Assembly: GCA_910584255.1 (NCBI GenBank)
Contig: CAJTXV010000018.1
Span: 1 to 35,463 of the forward strand
Reading direction: 5' to 3'
Length of the DNA: 35,463 nucleotides
DNA from: an uncultured Bacilli bacterium
GTDB taxonomy: Bacteria; Bacillota_I; Bacilli_A; RF39; UBA660
A program made the translations under genes and the position numbers. The notes under the pieces are model-generated. The model was not told where the DNA came from, ran no database searches, and saw nothing but the letters and a program-made list of their open reading frames with translations. Positions 24,596-32,545 of this stretch are shown here, piece after piece. Numbering within the stretch: position 1 is the stretch's first letter; the number at the start of each line of letters is the position of its first letter.

Positions 24596-25344
24596 AAATT
24601 GTATCATGGAATGTCGCAGGATTTCGTGCATGTCTAAAAAAGGGATTTCAGAACTTTTTTGAAGAGATAGATGCAGATGTTTTTTGCCTACAGGAAGTAA
24701 AAGCAACGAAAGAACAATATGACTTTCATCCCAAGAGATATTTTGAATATTTATTTCCAGCAGAACGAAAAGGTTATTCAGGTACTTTAATTTATAGTAA
24801 AGTAGAACCTATTTCTTGTGTTTACGGAATTGGTTGTAAAAAGTTTGATTTAGAAGGAAGAAGTATTACTTTAGAATTCACTGATTTCTATTTAGTAAAT
24901 CTCTATGTTCCTAATGTTAAGAGAACTTTAGAACGAATGGATGAGAGAATGGAATGGGAAAAAATAGTGCAGGCGTACTTAAAAAAGTTAGATAAGAAAA
25001 AGTCAGTTGTAATTTGTGGTGACTTTAATGTTGCACATACTGAGATGGATATTAAGAATGCAAAACAAAATGTGGGAAATGCTGGATTTACAAATGAGGA
25101 GCGAGAAAAGTTTACTGAACTTTTAAATTGCGGGTTTATTGATACCTATCGATACTATCATCCAGATACAAAAGATTCTTATACCTGGTGGAGTTATATG
25201 AAGGGTGTTAGAGAAAGAAATATTGGTTGGAGAATTGACTATTTTTTAGTTTCTAACCGTTTTATAAAAGAAATAGATGAAGCTAAGGTTTATTCTGATA
25301 TTTATGGAAGTGATCATTGTCCGATTGGAATTGAAATAAAATAA
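24592..25344 (+). CDS. exoA: exodeoxyribonuclease III / AP endonuclease
   Basis: A 250-aa member of the ExoIII/APE1 family, which cuts DNA at abasic sites left by glycosylases such as MutY. Signature blocks: MKIVSWNVAGFRACLKKG, LQEVKA (metal-binding Glu), GYSGTLIYSK, CGDFNVAHTEMD, TYTWWSY-like SYTWWSYMKG, WRIDYFLVS and GSDHCPIGIEIK with the catalytic Asp-His. Its length is typical. The ATG overlaps the Nudix stop; it ends the repair operon or reads on into the S66 peptidase gene 22 bases later. Confidence 0.95.
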   Translation: MKIVSWNVAGFRACLKKGFQNFFEEIDADVFCLQEVKATKEQYDFHPKRYFEYLFPAERKGYSGTLIYSKVEPISCVYGIGCKKFDLEGRSITLEFTDFYLVNLYVPNVKRTLERMDERMEWEKIVQAYLKKLDKKKSVVICGDFNVAHTEMDIKNAKQNVGNAGFTNEEREKFTELLNCGFIDTYRYYHPDTKDSYTWWSYMKGVRERNIGWRIDYFLVSNRFIKEIDEAKVYSDIYGSDHCPIGIEIK

Positions 25345-25366
25345 GAAAAGGAAGGAGAAAAAGAAG

Positions 25367-26380
25367 ATGAAATATCCAAATTTTTTAAAAGAACATGAAA
25401 CAATTGGTGTTACTGCACCATCTGATGGAGTCATAGATCCCATCAAACTAAATCGATTAGAGAATGCAATACTTAAGTTTTCGGAATTAGGGTATTCTGT
25501 CTTAGAAACAGAAAATGTTCGTATGAGTGAAAAGGGTGTCAGTAGTGATAGAAAGAGACGTGCGAAAGAGTTAGAATATCTATTTGAGGAACCTTTAGTA
25601 AAAGCAATTATTTGTGTAAGTGGTGGAGATTTCTTATTAGAAATGTTGTCTGATATAAGTTTAGAAATCATAGAAAAAAATCCTAAATGGATTCAGGGTT
25701 ATTCTGATCCAACTGGAATTTTATATTTAATCACAACAAAATTAGATATTGCGACTATTTATGGAGATAACTTTAAAACATTTGGGATGGAAGAGTGGCA
25801 TACATCTTTAAAAAATAATGTAGAGATATTAAAAGGAAACATTATAACTCAACGTAGTTTTGATTTTTATGAACAAAATGATATCCCCTATATCAGTGGA
25901 TTAGAGGGATATCATCTAGATACACCAGTTGTTTGGAAAAGTTTATGGAATCACTCTTCCGTTACTATGCAGGGAAGACTGATTGGTGGTTGCCTTGATT
26001 TATTGGTTTCTATGATTGGAACGAAATTTGACTATACGAAGCATTTTATTGAACGTTATAAGGAAGATGGAATTATTTGGTATTTTGATGATTGTGAATT
26101 GACCAGTGAAGGTATTATTCGTGCAATGTGGCAATTAAAAGAAGCAGGATGGTTTGATGGCACTAAGGGAATTTTGTTTGGACGCAGTATGACCAATTCA
26201 AGTTATTATGGTATTTCCTTTGAGGATGCAATTCAAAGACAATTAGAAGATTTAAATATTGAAGTTTTATGGGATTTAGATATTGGACATGTAAAACCAA
26301 GTGTTACATTAATTAATGGGGCTTTGGCAACTATCCAATATGAAGAGGGAAAAGGAAGTATTCAGTTAAATTTAAAATAA
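25367..26380 (+). CDS. S66-family LD-carboxypeptidase (LdcA/MccF type)
   Basis: A 337-aa serine peptidase of family S66. It opens with the family start (LKEHETIGVTAPSDG), has the nucleophile S113 in IQGYSDPTGILY, a GGCLDLLVSMIGT block, WYFDDCELTSEG with the catalytic Glu, and the catalytic His in DIGHVKPS. Members either cut the L-Lys-D-Ala bond of recycled murein tetrapeptides or inactivate microcin C-like compounds (MccF). There is no signal peptide, so it acts in the cytoplasm. AAGGAG precedes the ATG. The next gene is a C26 glutamyl hydrolase, which favours peptide recycling. Confidence 0.85.
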   Translation: MKYPNFLKEHETIGVTAPSDGVIDPIKLNRLENAILKFSELGYSVLETENVRMSEKGVSSDRKRRAKELEYLFEEPLVKAIICVSGGDFLLEMLSDISLEIIEKNPKWIQGYSDPTGILYLITTKLDIATIYGDNFKTFGMEEWHTSLKNNVEILKGNIITQRSFDFYEQNDIPYISGLEGYHLDTPVVWKSLWNHSSVTMQGRLIGGCLDLLVSMIGTKFDYTKHFIERYKEDGIIWYFDDCELTSEGIIRAMWQLKEAGWFDGTKGILFGRSMTNSSYYGISFEDAIQRQLEDLNIEVLWDLDIGHVKPSVTLINGALATIQYEEGKGSIQLNLK

Positions 26381-26421
26381 AAATGAAATTCTAGTGCATA
26401 AAATTATTTAGGAGGTATTTT

Positions 26422-27123
26422 ATGAAAAAACCAATTATTGGAGTTTTAGCTAGAAGTTTTATGGATGAAAAAGAACCTTGCCTTGGTATGCATGAAGCAT
26501 ATCGACTTGCTATTCTTGAAGCTGGTGGAATTCCTATTTTGATTAGTCCTACCAATCCGTTGGTATATAAGAATCAAAAGGAAAAGGAATCATCTAGGCT
26601 TACTTTAGGAGAAAGGGATGACTATTATCAGATACTTTCTTTATGTGATGGTTTTTTGTCCCCAGGTGGATGTGAATTTTATGATTATGATTGTATTGTG
26701 TTAAAGTATGCATTTGAAAATGATTTACCTTATTTAGGAATTTGTCTGGGTATGCAAATTCTTGGTGGAATGGATTCCTATTTAAAAGGAGAATTAATCG
26801 ATCAAACTATTTTAAATGATACTGATATAGAACATTATCAGCCAGAAAATTTGTCAGTTCATAAAAATCAAATATTACCAAGCAAACTTTTTGAAATATT
26901 TAAAACTGAAGAAATCACTGTCAATAGTAGACATCATTATCATATTGAGGAAAAATCCTTTTTTAAAGTTTCTAGTCGTTCAGTTGATGGATTGATTGAG
27001 GGAATTGAAATCCCCAATAAAAAATTTATGATGGGTGTAGAGTGGCATCCAGAATCTATGATTACCGATTGTAAAGAAATGTTAAAGTTATTTAAAACTT
27101 TTGTGGATGCATGTAATTCATAA
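26422..27123 (+). CDS. C26-family gamma-glutamyl hydrolase (PuuD-like)
   Basis: A 233-aa class I glutamine-amidotransferase-fold hydrolase. The nucleophile C108 lies in LGICLGMQILGG, with the catalytic His-Glu in EWHPES, and an early PGGCEF oxyanion segment. Relatives cut gamma-glutamyl bonds (gamma-Glu-GABA, folate polyglutamates, gamma-D-Glu peptides). After the S66 peptidase, a role in breaking gamma-D-Glu links of murein peptides is attractive but unproven. AGGAGGT stands before the ATG. The 41-base gap shows no promoter, so it is likely co-transcribed with the S66 gene. Confidence 0.85.
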   Translation: MKKPIIGVLARSFMDEKEPCLGMHEAYRLAILEAGGIPILISPTNPLVYKNQKEKESSRLTLGERDDYYQILSLCDGFLSPGGCEFYDYDCIVLKYAFENDLPYLGICLGMQILGGMDSYLKGELIDQTILNDTDIEHYQPENLSVHKNQILPSKLFEIFKTEEITVNSRHHYHIEEKSFFKVSSRSVDGLIEGIEIPNKKFMMGVEWHPESMITDCKEMLKLFKTFVDACNS

Positions 27124-27201
27124 GAAGAAGATATTACAGTCTTTTTCTTTTGTCAAAGATTGTAAATTCTTTTGCATATTCTTTTTTTCTTTTATAGTTA
27201 A

Positions 27202-27250
27202 TGGTATACTTTAAGAGAGCCTAAGAAAGTTCTCTTAGAGTTTTTTGTTT
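27202..27250 (+). promoter_or_regulatory. pyrG promoter and leader attenuator
   Basis: Extended -10 TGgTATACT (27202-27210) is followed at once by TAAGAGA (27212-27218) and TCTCTTA (27231-27237), then GAGTTTTTTGTTTTTT, directly before the ribosome site AGGAGGT (27254). A second, exclusive pairing uses CTAAGA (27221-27226) with TCTTAG (27233-27238). A terminator between promoter and start implies attenuation. In other Bacillota pyrG is controlled by CTP-dependent reiterative transcription, but the GGGC start of that system is not seen here. Confidence 0.6.
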
Positions 27251-27266
27251 TTTAGGAGGTTTATTT

Positions 27267-28883
27267 ATGGCAAAGTTTGTTTTTGTAACAGGTGGAGTTT
27301 GTTCGGGTCTTGGGAAAGGAATTACAGCATCAAGTATTGCATTATTATTGAAATCAAAAGGGTATAAAGTGTTTATGCAGAAGTTTGACCCTTATATGAA
27401 TGTGGATCCTGGAACCATGTCTCCCATTCAACATGGTGAGGTTTTTGTTACAGCTGATGGGTGTGAAACAGATTTAGATCTTGGACATTACGAAAGATTT
27501 ATTGATGAAGAGTTAAATTATACTTCAAATATTACGAATGGAAAAATTTATTCTAGTGTGATTGAAAAAGAGCGTAGAGGAGATTTTTTAGGTGCAACGA
27601 TTCAAATTGTTCCTCATATTTCGAATGAGATTAAAAATAAAATTTATGAAGCAGCAACTACTTCTAATGCAGATATAGTAATCACTGAAATTGGAGGGAC
27701 GGTAGGTGATATAGAGTCATCTGTGATGATGGAGGCTTTAAGACAATTTCGATTAGAACAGGGAAGAGAGAATACTTTATTTGTTCATACAACTTTAGTA
27801 CCTTACTTATTTGGTTCGAATGAGTTAAAAACAAAACCTACTCAAAATAGTATTATTGAACTTCGTAGACTTGGAATTCAACCGGATATTTTAGTAACGA
27901 GAGCCCCTATTGAACTAGGAGAAACGGTGAAGCAAAAAATTGCTTTATTTGGAAGTATTCCTGTTGAAAATATTATTGAAGCAAAAGATGTAAATAATAT
28001 CTATGAAATTCCTTTAAACTTTCATAGGCAAAATATTGAAGAAATTATCCTAAAACAATTTAATTTAAAAGTAACTGAAAGTAATTTAAAGGATTGGGAG
28101 TTTTTAATTCATAACGTAGAAAACTTAGAAGGAGAAGTAGAAATTGCTTTGGTTGGAAAGTATGTAGAATTAGAAGATGCTTATTTATCTGTGAAAGAAG
28201 CTTTAAAATCAGCAGGATATCAATATAAGAAACAAGTAAAAATTAAATGGGTAGACAGTGAACTTTTAGAAAAGGTTGATACTAATATTGAAGAAATTCT
28301 TGGTCGTGTAAAAGGAATTTTAGTTCCTGGTGGATTTGGAAGTCGTGGAATTGAGGGAAAAATTAAGGCATGTCAATATGCAAGAGAGAAGAAAGTTCCT
28401 TATCTTGGAATTTGTTTGGGAATGCAGATTGCTGTCATTGAATTTGCTCGTCATGTATGTGGAATTGAAGATGCTTCTTCTAGGGAATTTAATGAAGTGT
28501 GCAAAAACCCAGTCATTGATTTAATGATTGATCAGAAATCTATTGTCAATAAAGGTGGAACTTTGCGACTTGGAAATTATGAATGTCAAATAAAAAAAGG
28601 AACACTTGCCTATAAAGACTATGAAGAGGAAACAATTTATGAACGTCATCGTCATCGTTATGAGTTTAATAATCAATATAGAGAAATATTAGAAAAAAAT
28701 GGAATGATTTTTTCAGGGATTCATCCTGCGCTTGATTTAGTAGAAATTATAGAATTAAAGAATCATCCACATTTCATTGCAAGTCAATTTCATCCAGAGT
28801 TTAAGAGCAGACCAACGAAGGCGCATCCACTCTTTTCTTCTTTTATTAAAGCATCTATTGACTATCAAAAAAAGAAAAAATAA
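27267..28883 (+). CDS. pyrG: CTP synthase
   Basis: A 538-aa enzyme that makes CTP from UTP, ATP and glutamine. The N-terminal synthase domain begins MAKFVFVTGGVCSGLGKGI (usual form VVSxLGKG), with GEVFVTADGCETDLDLGHYERF and EIGGTVGDIES. The C-terminal glutaminase domain has YLGICLGMQIA with the nucleophile Cys and ends with FHPEFKSRPTKAHPLF. Full length for the family. It stands alone between a leader attenuator and a terminator. Confidence 0.98.
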   Translation: MAKFVFVTGGVCSGLGKGITASSIALLLKSKGYKVFMQKFDPYMNVDPGTMSPIQHGEVFVTADGCETDLDLGHYERFIDEELNYTSNITNGKIYSSVIEKERRGDFLGATIQIVPHISNEIKNKIYEAATTSNADIVITEIGGTVGDIESSVMMEALRQFRLEQGRENTLFVHTTLVPYLFGSNELKTKPTQNSIIELRRLGIQPDILVTRAPIELGETVKQKIALFGSIPVENIIEAKDVNNIYEIPLNFHRQNIEEIILKQFNLKVTESNLKDWEFLIHNVENLEGEVEIALVGKYVELEDAYLSVKEALKSAGYQYKKQVKIKWVDSELLEKVDTNIEEILGRVKGILVPGGFGSRGIEGKIKACQYAREKKVPYLGICLGMQIAVIEFARHVCGIEDASSREFNEVCKNPVIDLMIDQKSIVNKGGTLRLGNYECQIKKGTLAYKDYEEETIYERHRHRYEFNNQYREILEKNGMIFSGIHPALDLVEIIELKNHPHFIASQFHPEFKSRPTKAHPLFSSFIKASIDYQKKKK

Positions 28884-28897
28884 GTGTAAAGTTTTTG

Positions 28898-28928
28898 AAA
28901 GAGAAATAATTTTCTCTTTTCTTTTTTA
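28898..28928 (+). terminator. terminator after pyrG
   Basis: AAAGAGAA (28898-28905), 6-base loop, TTCTCTTT (28912-28919), then TCTTTTTT. Confidence 0.8.
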
Positions 28929-28966
28929 GAAAATTTTTAAAAAATAGAGAAAAATATGAATTGTTG

Positions 28967-28975
28967 TGTTAAAAT
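28967..28975 (+). promoter_or_regulatory. possible extended -10 of ezrA
   Basis: TGtTAAAAT at 28967-28975, the same form as at the DUF1292 gene; an alternative TATAAT is at 28979-28984. No clear -35. Confidence 0.45.
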
Positions 28976-29014
28976 GATTATAATATGGTAAGTAAGGATA
29001 TGAGGTGAAAACCG

Positions 29015-30724
29015 ATGGATGGAATTGTACTACTAATTATTACATTTATTATTATTGCTGTTGTTTTAATTACAGTCGTTTTAGTAGCAATTCAAAAACA
29101 TAAAATTACAAAGATTAAAAACGAAATCAGTGCGTTAGATAGAGAGAAGAATTTGATAGCTTCTACTCCAGTTCTTTCTGAGTTATCTAAGGTAGAACCT
29201 ATTATTAAAAATGATAAAATGGGTGAAAAATATAGGGCATGGCAAAGACGATTTGAAGTAATTCGAGATGATAGAATTGCTCAAATTAATGATATGATTA
29301 TTGAACTGGACATGGAAGTAAATAATAAAAATTTAAAAGGATATCAACAAAAATTAGCAAAAACGGAGATTGAAATTTATAAAGCACGTGAGAGTGCAAA
29401 TGAACTATTGGAAGAAATCAAAGAAATTACATTAAGCGAAGAAAAGTATCGCAGTATTGTTATTAAGTTAAAGACTAAGTACCGAGAATTATCTAATGAA
29501 TTTAAAAATCATCAATCTGATTATGAAGATATTCAAGAAGTGATTGATTTACAATTTGAAAATATTGAGAAGCGTTTTATTGATTTTGATGAAACAATGG
29601 ATAAAAATGAATACGATGAGGTTGTTCATATTGTAAAAGCATTAGATACAATGATTGATCATATGGAAATTGTAGTTGCTGAGGTACCTAACTTAGTACT
29701 TTTAGCAGAAAAATTAATTCCAAAAAGAATCGAGGAAATTGAAAATATTTCTAAAGATATGGAAGAAAAGGGATATCCACTTGGTTATTTAAAGATTCCT
29801 TACAATGTAGAAGAATCTAGGAAGAATGTAAAAAATATTTTAGACCGAATTCGTGTTTTAAACTTAGAAGACTGTATGTTTGAATTAAAGACAATGCTTG
29901 ATTATTTAGATTCTATTTTTAATGAATTTGAACGTGAAAAGGGAGCAAGAAAAGAATACGAAGAGGAAACGATTTCTTTTGAAAAGAGATTTAAAAAGAC
30001 AACGAAGATTATTAAGGATATTTATGCACAGTTAGATGATATTAAGAGCATGTATGATTTAAAGGATGATGATATCGTTGTTTTAGATAATATCAGTAGG
30101 AGGCTTCGTCAAATTAGTGAAGAGCAAAAGAAAATTAAGAAAAAGTTAGAGGATAGAGAAGAACCGTATTCTATTTTAGTTGGAGAAATTTCTGTTCGTA
30201 ACCAGTTACTTTCTACTTTAGAAGAAGATTTAGAGATTTCTTTAAAATCTTTGGGTAGTATGTATGATGATGAAGTACGTGCGAGGGAGCAGTTGGAAGA
30301 AATTCAAGAGTTGTTAAAACAATGTAAGGGTAGAATTCGTAGTTATAAATTGCCGATTATTATGAATAATTATTTTATTGAATTGTCAGAGGCAAATGAG
30401 GCAATTCAAGAAATTATTAAAGAACTGGGCAAAAAACCAATTGTGATTCGGACATTAAATACAAGGGTAGATACTGCTAGAGATTTGATTTTGAAGTTAT
30501 ATAATACAACGAACGAGATGATAAAAACAGCCCAAATGGCAGAAATGGCAATTGTCTATGGGAATAAATTTAGAAGTAGTATGGCAGAAATACAGGCTGG
30601 GTTAAGTAATGCTGAAATGTTGTTTCATAAGGGAAACTATAAGGAAGCATTGGAAGTATCTATTGATACAATTAAACTGGTTGAGCCAGATATTTATGAA
30701 AAATTATTAAAATATTATAGCTAG
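29015..30724 (+). CDS. ezrA: septation ring formation regulator EzrA
   Basis: A 569-aa division protein: one N-terminal membrane helix (3-27, GIVLLIITFIIIAVVLITVV) and a long cytoplasmic body of spectrin-like coiled coils, rich in Glu and Lys. EzrA binds FtsZ, blocks extra Z rings and links division with cell-wall enzymes in Bacillota. The length, topology and final segment (MFHKGNYKEALEVSIDTIK type) match. GAGGTGA lies before the ATG. It is monocistronic, closed by a terminator, and borders the insert in tRNA-Ala. Confidence 0.92.
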   Translation: MDGIVLLIITFIIIAVVLITVVLVAIQKHKITKIKNEISALDREKNLIASTPVLSELSKVEPIIKNDKMGEKYRAWQRRFEVIRDDRIAQINDMIIELDMEVNNKNLKGYQQKLAKTEIEIYKARESANELLEEIKEITLSEEKYRSIVIKLKTKYRELSNEFKNHQSDYEDIQEVIDLQFENIEKRFIDFDETMDKNEYDEVVHIVKALDTMIDHMEIVVAEVPNLVLLAEKLIPKRIEEIENISKDMEEKGYPLGYLKIPYNVEESRKNVKNILDRIRVLNLEDCMFELKTMLDYLDSIFNEFEREKGARKEYEEETISFEKRFKKTTKIIKDIYAQLDDIKSMYDLKDDDIVVLDNISRRLRQISEEQKKIKKKLEDREEPYSILVGEISVRNQLLSTLEEDLEISLKSLGSMYDDEVRAREQLEEIQELLKQCKGRIRSYKLPIIMNNYFIELSEANEAIQEIIKELGKKPIVIRTLNTRVDTARDLILKLYNTTNEMIKTAQMAEMAIVYGNKFRSSMAEIQAGLSNAEMLFHKGNYKEALEVSIDTIKLVEPDIYEKLLKYYS

Positions 30725-30727
30725 AAG

Positions 30728-30755
30728 TCGGAGGAGTTATATCCTCTGATTTTTT
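30728..30755 (+). terminator. terminator after ezrA
   Basis: TCGGAGGA (30728-30735) pairs with TCCTCTGA (30742-30749), one G-T pair, followed by T6. Confidence 0.85.
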
Positions 30756-30759
30756 GGTT

Positions 30760-30794
30760 AAAAATAAAAACCTGTGAAACTTTCATTTCACAGG
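30760..30794 (-). terminator. displaced original terminator of tRNA-Ala
   Basis: Reading the minus strand, CCTGTGAAA and TTTCACAGG form a 9-bp stem followed by TTTTTATTTTT. It stands nine bases beyond the orphan tRNA-Ala 3' end at 30803-30832, where a tRNA terminator belongs. Confidence 0.8.
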
Positions 30795-30802
30795 TAAGTT
30801 CT

Positions 30803-30832
30803 TAATGGTGGAGCATAGCGGGATCGAACCGC
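30803..30832 (-). repeat. duplicated 3' end of tRNA-Ala (attachment-site copy)
   Basis: Thirty bases identical to 32216-32245, covering the T arm, 3' acceptor strand and CCA of tRNA-Ala plus three bases beyond. No 5' half of a tRNA follows: the sequence departs into the ATPase gene. This is the far junction of a 1413-bp insert. Confidence 0.88.
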
Positions 30833-30842
30833 AACAATTAAA

Positions 30843-32042
30843 TTAAAAATCATCATTCATTAAGAAATCAAAAATATTTATTTGTTTAACCTCAGTATTA
30901 GAATAGTCTTCTTTTGTTAAAGTAATTATGTATTTTTCAGAATCTTCAATGCCATTAAAAGCACTAAATTCTCTGTTTCTTGTATTTTCATCTGATAAAT
31001 CATAACATACTTGAATATACTTAAAATTATTAGATTTTGATGCAATGAAATCTATTTCTCCTTTTTTAGTTTTTCCAATAAATACTTTATAATCTTTTGC
31101 TATTAAATCATTATAAACAATATTTTCTAAAGCTACCGAATAATTAACTATTTCATTATTTGTTTTAATTTGTTTGATTCCTAAGTCATTAGCATAATAT
31201 TTATTTAGCGTTTTTAAAATGTTTTTACCATGTATATCATATCTATATACTTTATTCATAATAAATGTTGATGAAAAAGCTTCTAAATAGTTATATAAAG
31301 TATCATTAGCAATTTCATGATATTCTTTTTTTAGATATTCTATTACATTATCTCTTGAAAATTCTCTAGTTTCAGTATCTAATATGTATTGAAGTACTTT
31401 ATTAAACGATGTTATATCTTTTATTCCTAATCTTTCTACAATATCTTTTAAAATAATTGAATCATATACGCTAGATAAATAATTGATTTTATCTTCATTT
31501 TTAGTGAATGAAAACCTTTGAGGTAGACCTCCCCATTTAAAAATATCATATAATAATTTTTCATAATCCTTTTCTTTAGTATTTGTTAACTCAACGATTT
31601 CTTTAAAAGATAATGGATTTATTCTAAAACTAACATATCTACCAGATAAATCAGTTGATAATTCTAGTAAAGTCATTCTACTATTTGATCCAGTAATAAA
31701 AATACTATAGTCATTTGTAACTCTAAGGGAATTAATTCCTTTTTCAAAATCTTCAATTTTTTGTATTTCATCTAAAAAAACATAATATTTATTATCATTG
31801 ATTTTTAAAGATTCAATATAATTATATAAATCTTTTGCACTTTTTATAAAATCATATTTTAATGATTCAAAATTAATATAAATTATATTATCTTTATTAA
31901 TACCCAATTTAATAATTTCATCCATTATTTGATTTAAAATGACTGATTTTCCACTTCTTCTCATTCCATATATTATTTTTATTAATGATTCAGTATGATA
32001 AAAACCTCTAATTTTGGATAAATATTTTTCTCTAATAAGCAT
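30843..32042 (-). CDS. AAA_14/DUF4143-type ATP-binding protein
   Basis: A 399-aa P-loop ATPase: Walker A G26MRRSGKS, Walker B YYVFLDEIQ (D91, E92), the sensor-like IFITGSNSRM, the GRYVSFRINPLSFKEIVEL block, and a C-terminal DUF4143/nuclease-like region with KTKKGEIDFIASK, a PD-(D/E)xK-like pattern (E-x-D with a following K). These proteins are widespread in gut bacteria and archaea, and their role is unknown; defence, transport or toxin functions have been guessed. GAGGTG (32049-32054) favours the ATG at 32042 over an upstream GTG inside that site. It is the only gene in the tRNA-Ala insert. Confidence 0.85.
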   Translation of the reverse strand: MLIREKYLSKIRGFYHTESLIKIIYGMRRSGKSVILNQIMDEIIKLGINKDNIIYINFESLKYDFIKSAKDLYNYIESLKINDNKYYVFLDEIQKIEDFEKGINSLRVTNDYSIFITGSNSRMTLLELSTDLSGRYVSFRINPLSFKEIVELTNTKEKDYEKLLYDIFKWGGLPQRFSFTKNEDKINYLSSVYDSIILKDIVERLGIKDITSFNKVLQYILDTETREFSRDNVIEYLKKEYHEIANDTLYNYLEAFSSTFIMNKVYRYDIHGKNILKTLNKYYANDLGIKQIKTNNEIVNYSVALENIVYNDLIAKDYKVFIGKTKKGEIDFIASKSNNFKYIQVCYDLSDENTRNREFSAFNGIEDSEKYIITLTKEDYSNTEVKQINIFDFLMNDDF

Positions 32043-32060
32043 AGAAATCACCTCACTTAC

Positions 32061-32089
32061 ATTATACTATTATATATAATATTTGTAAA
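32061..32089 (-). promoter_or_regulatory. promoter of the ATPase gene
   Basis: On the minus strand TTTACA (32084-32089), 17-base spacer, TATAAT (32061-32066). The -35 overlaps an inverted repeat. Confidence 0.7.
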
Positions 32090-32116
32090 TTTATTCCACT
32101 ATACTGGAATAAATTT
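32087..32116. repeat. perfect 12-bp inverted repeat at the ATPase promoter
   Basis: AAATTTATTCCA (32087-32098), spacer CTATAC, TGGAATAAATTT (32105-32116). It overlaps the -35 box of the ATPase promoter and has the form of an operator for a dimeric repressor or of a recombination site. Confidence 0.75.
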
Positions 32117-32180
32117 TTAAAATATTTTTGACTAGTCTTTTTAATATTTATTTAAAAATATATTAATTTATTAATTAAAT

Positions 32181-32204
32181 AAAAAAACGAACTACAAGAG
32201 TTCG
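32181..32204 (-). terminator. current terminator of tRNA-Ala
   Basis: On the minus strand CGAACT, 5-base loop, AGTTCG and T7. It is brought by the insert and lies 15 bases after the CCA. Confidence 0.8.
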
Positions 32205-32218
32205 GATATTTATAATAA

Positions 32219-32294
32219 TGGTGGAGCATAGCGGGATCGAACCGCTGACCTCCACGGTGCAAACGTGGCGCTCTCCCAGCTGAGCTAATGCCCC
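32219..32294 (-). tRNA. tRNA-Ala (TGC)
   Basis: 76 bases on the minus strand; acceptor GGGGCAT/ATGCTCC with one G-T pair, anticodon TGC, encoded CCA. Its 3' 27 bases are part of the 30-bp direct repeat, so the functional gene was rebuilt by the insert. Confidence 0.96.
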
Positions 32295-32344
32295 ATTGTA
32301 CTAAACACAGTCATATAGGCACTCATAACTGCATCAGTGTTTTA

Positions 32345-32373
32345 ATCTTATCATTAAGATAAGAAAAAATCAA
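32345..32373 (-). promoter_or_regulatory. promoter of tRNA-Ala
   Basis: Minus strand: TTGATT (32368-32373), 17-base spacer, TAAGAT (32345-32350) with extended TG. A TCTTATC/GATAAGA palindrome (32346-32364) overlaps it. Confidence 0.65.
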
Positions 32374-32484
32374 TATAAAATTTGAAAAATATTATTTTTT
32401 TTTCATTTAAAGGCAGATTGTATGATAAGAATGACTATTATTGTCGAAAACTGCAAAAAAATTATAGCAGATTATCCATATTTT

Positions 32485-32493
32485 TGGTATAAT
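32485..32493 (+). promoter_or_regulatory. extended -10 promoter of the surface-protein gene
   Basis: TGgTATAAT (32485-32493), with no convincing -35. The GTG start follows 53 bases later. Confidence 0.55.
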
Positions 32494-32545
32494 TTTACTT
32501 AGAATAGAGTTGTGTGCTTACTTTTGGTGTATAGGAAGTGTTATT

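Larger units (their letters stand above)
30803..32215. mobile_element. 1413-bp insert in tRNA-Ala, single-gene cargo
   Basis: The stretch between the two 30-bp copies of the tRNA-Ala 3' end. It contains one ATPase gene on the minus strand, its promoter with a 12-bp inverted repeat, and a fresh terminator for the tRNA at 32181-32204. The original terminator lies outside at 30760-30794. This is the usual picture after site-specific integration into a tRNA 3' end, but no integrase is present. By eye it is richer in A/T and in ATA codons than its neighbours. Confidence 0.75.
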
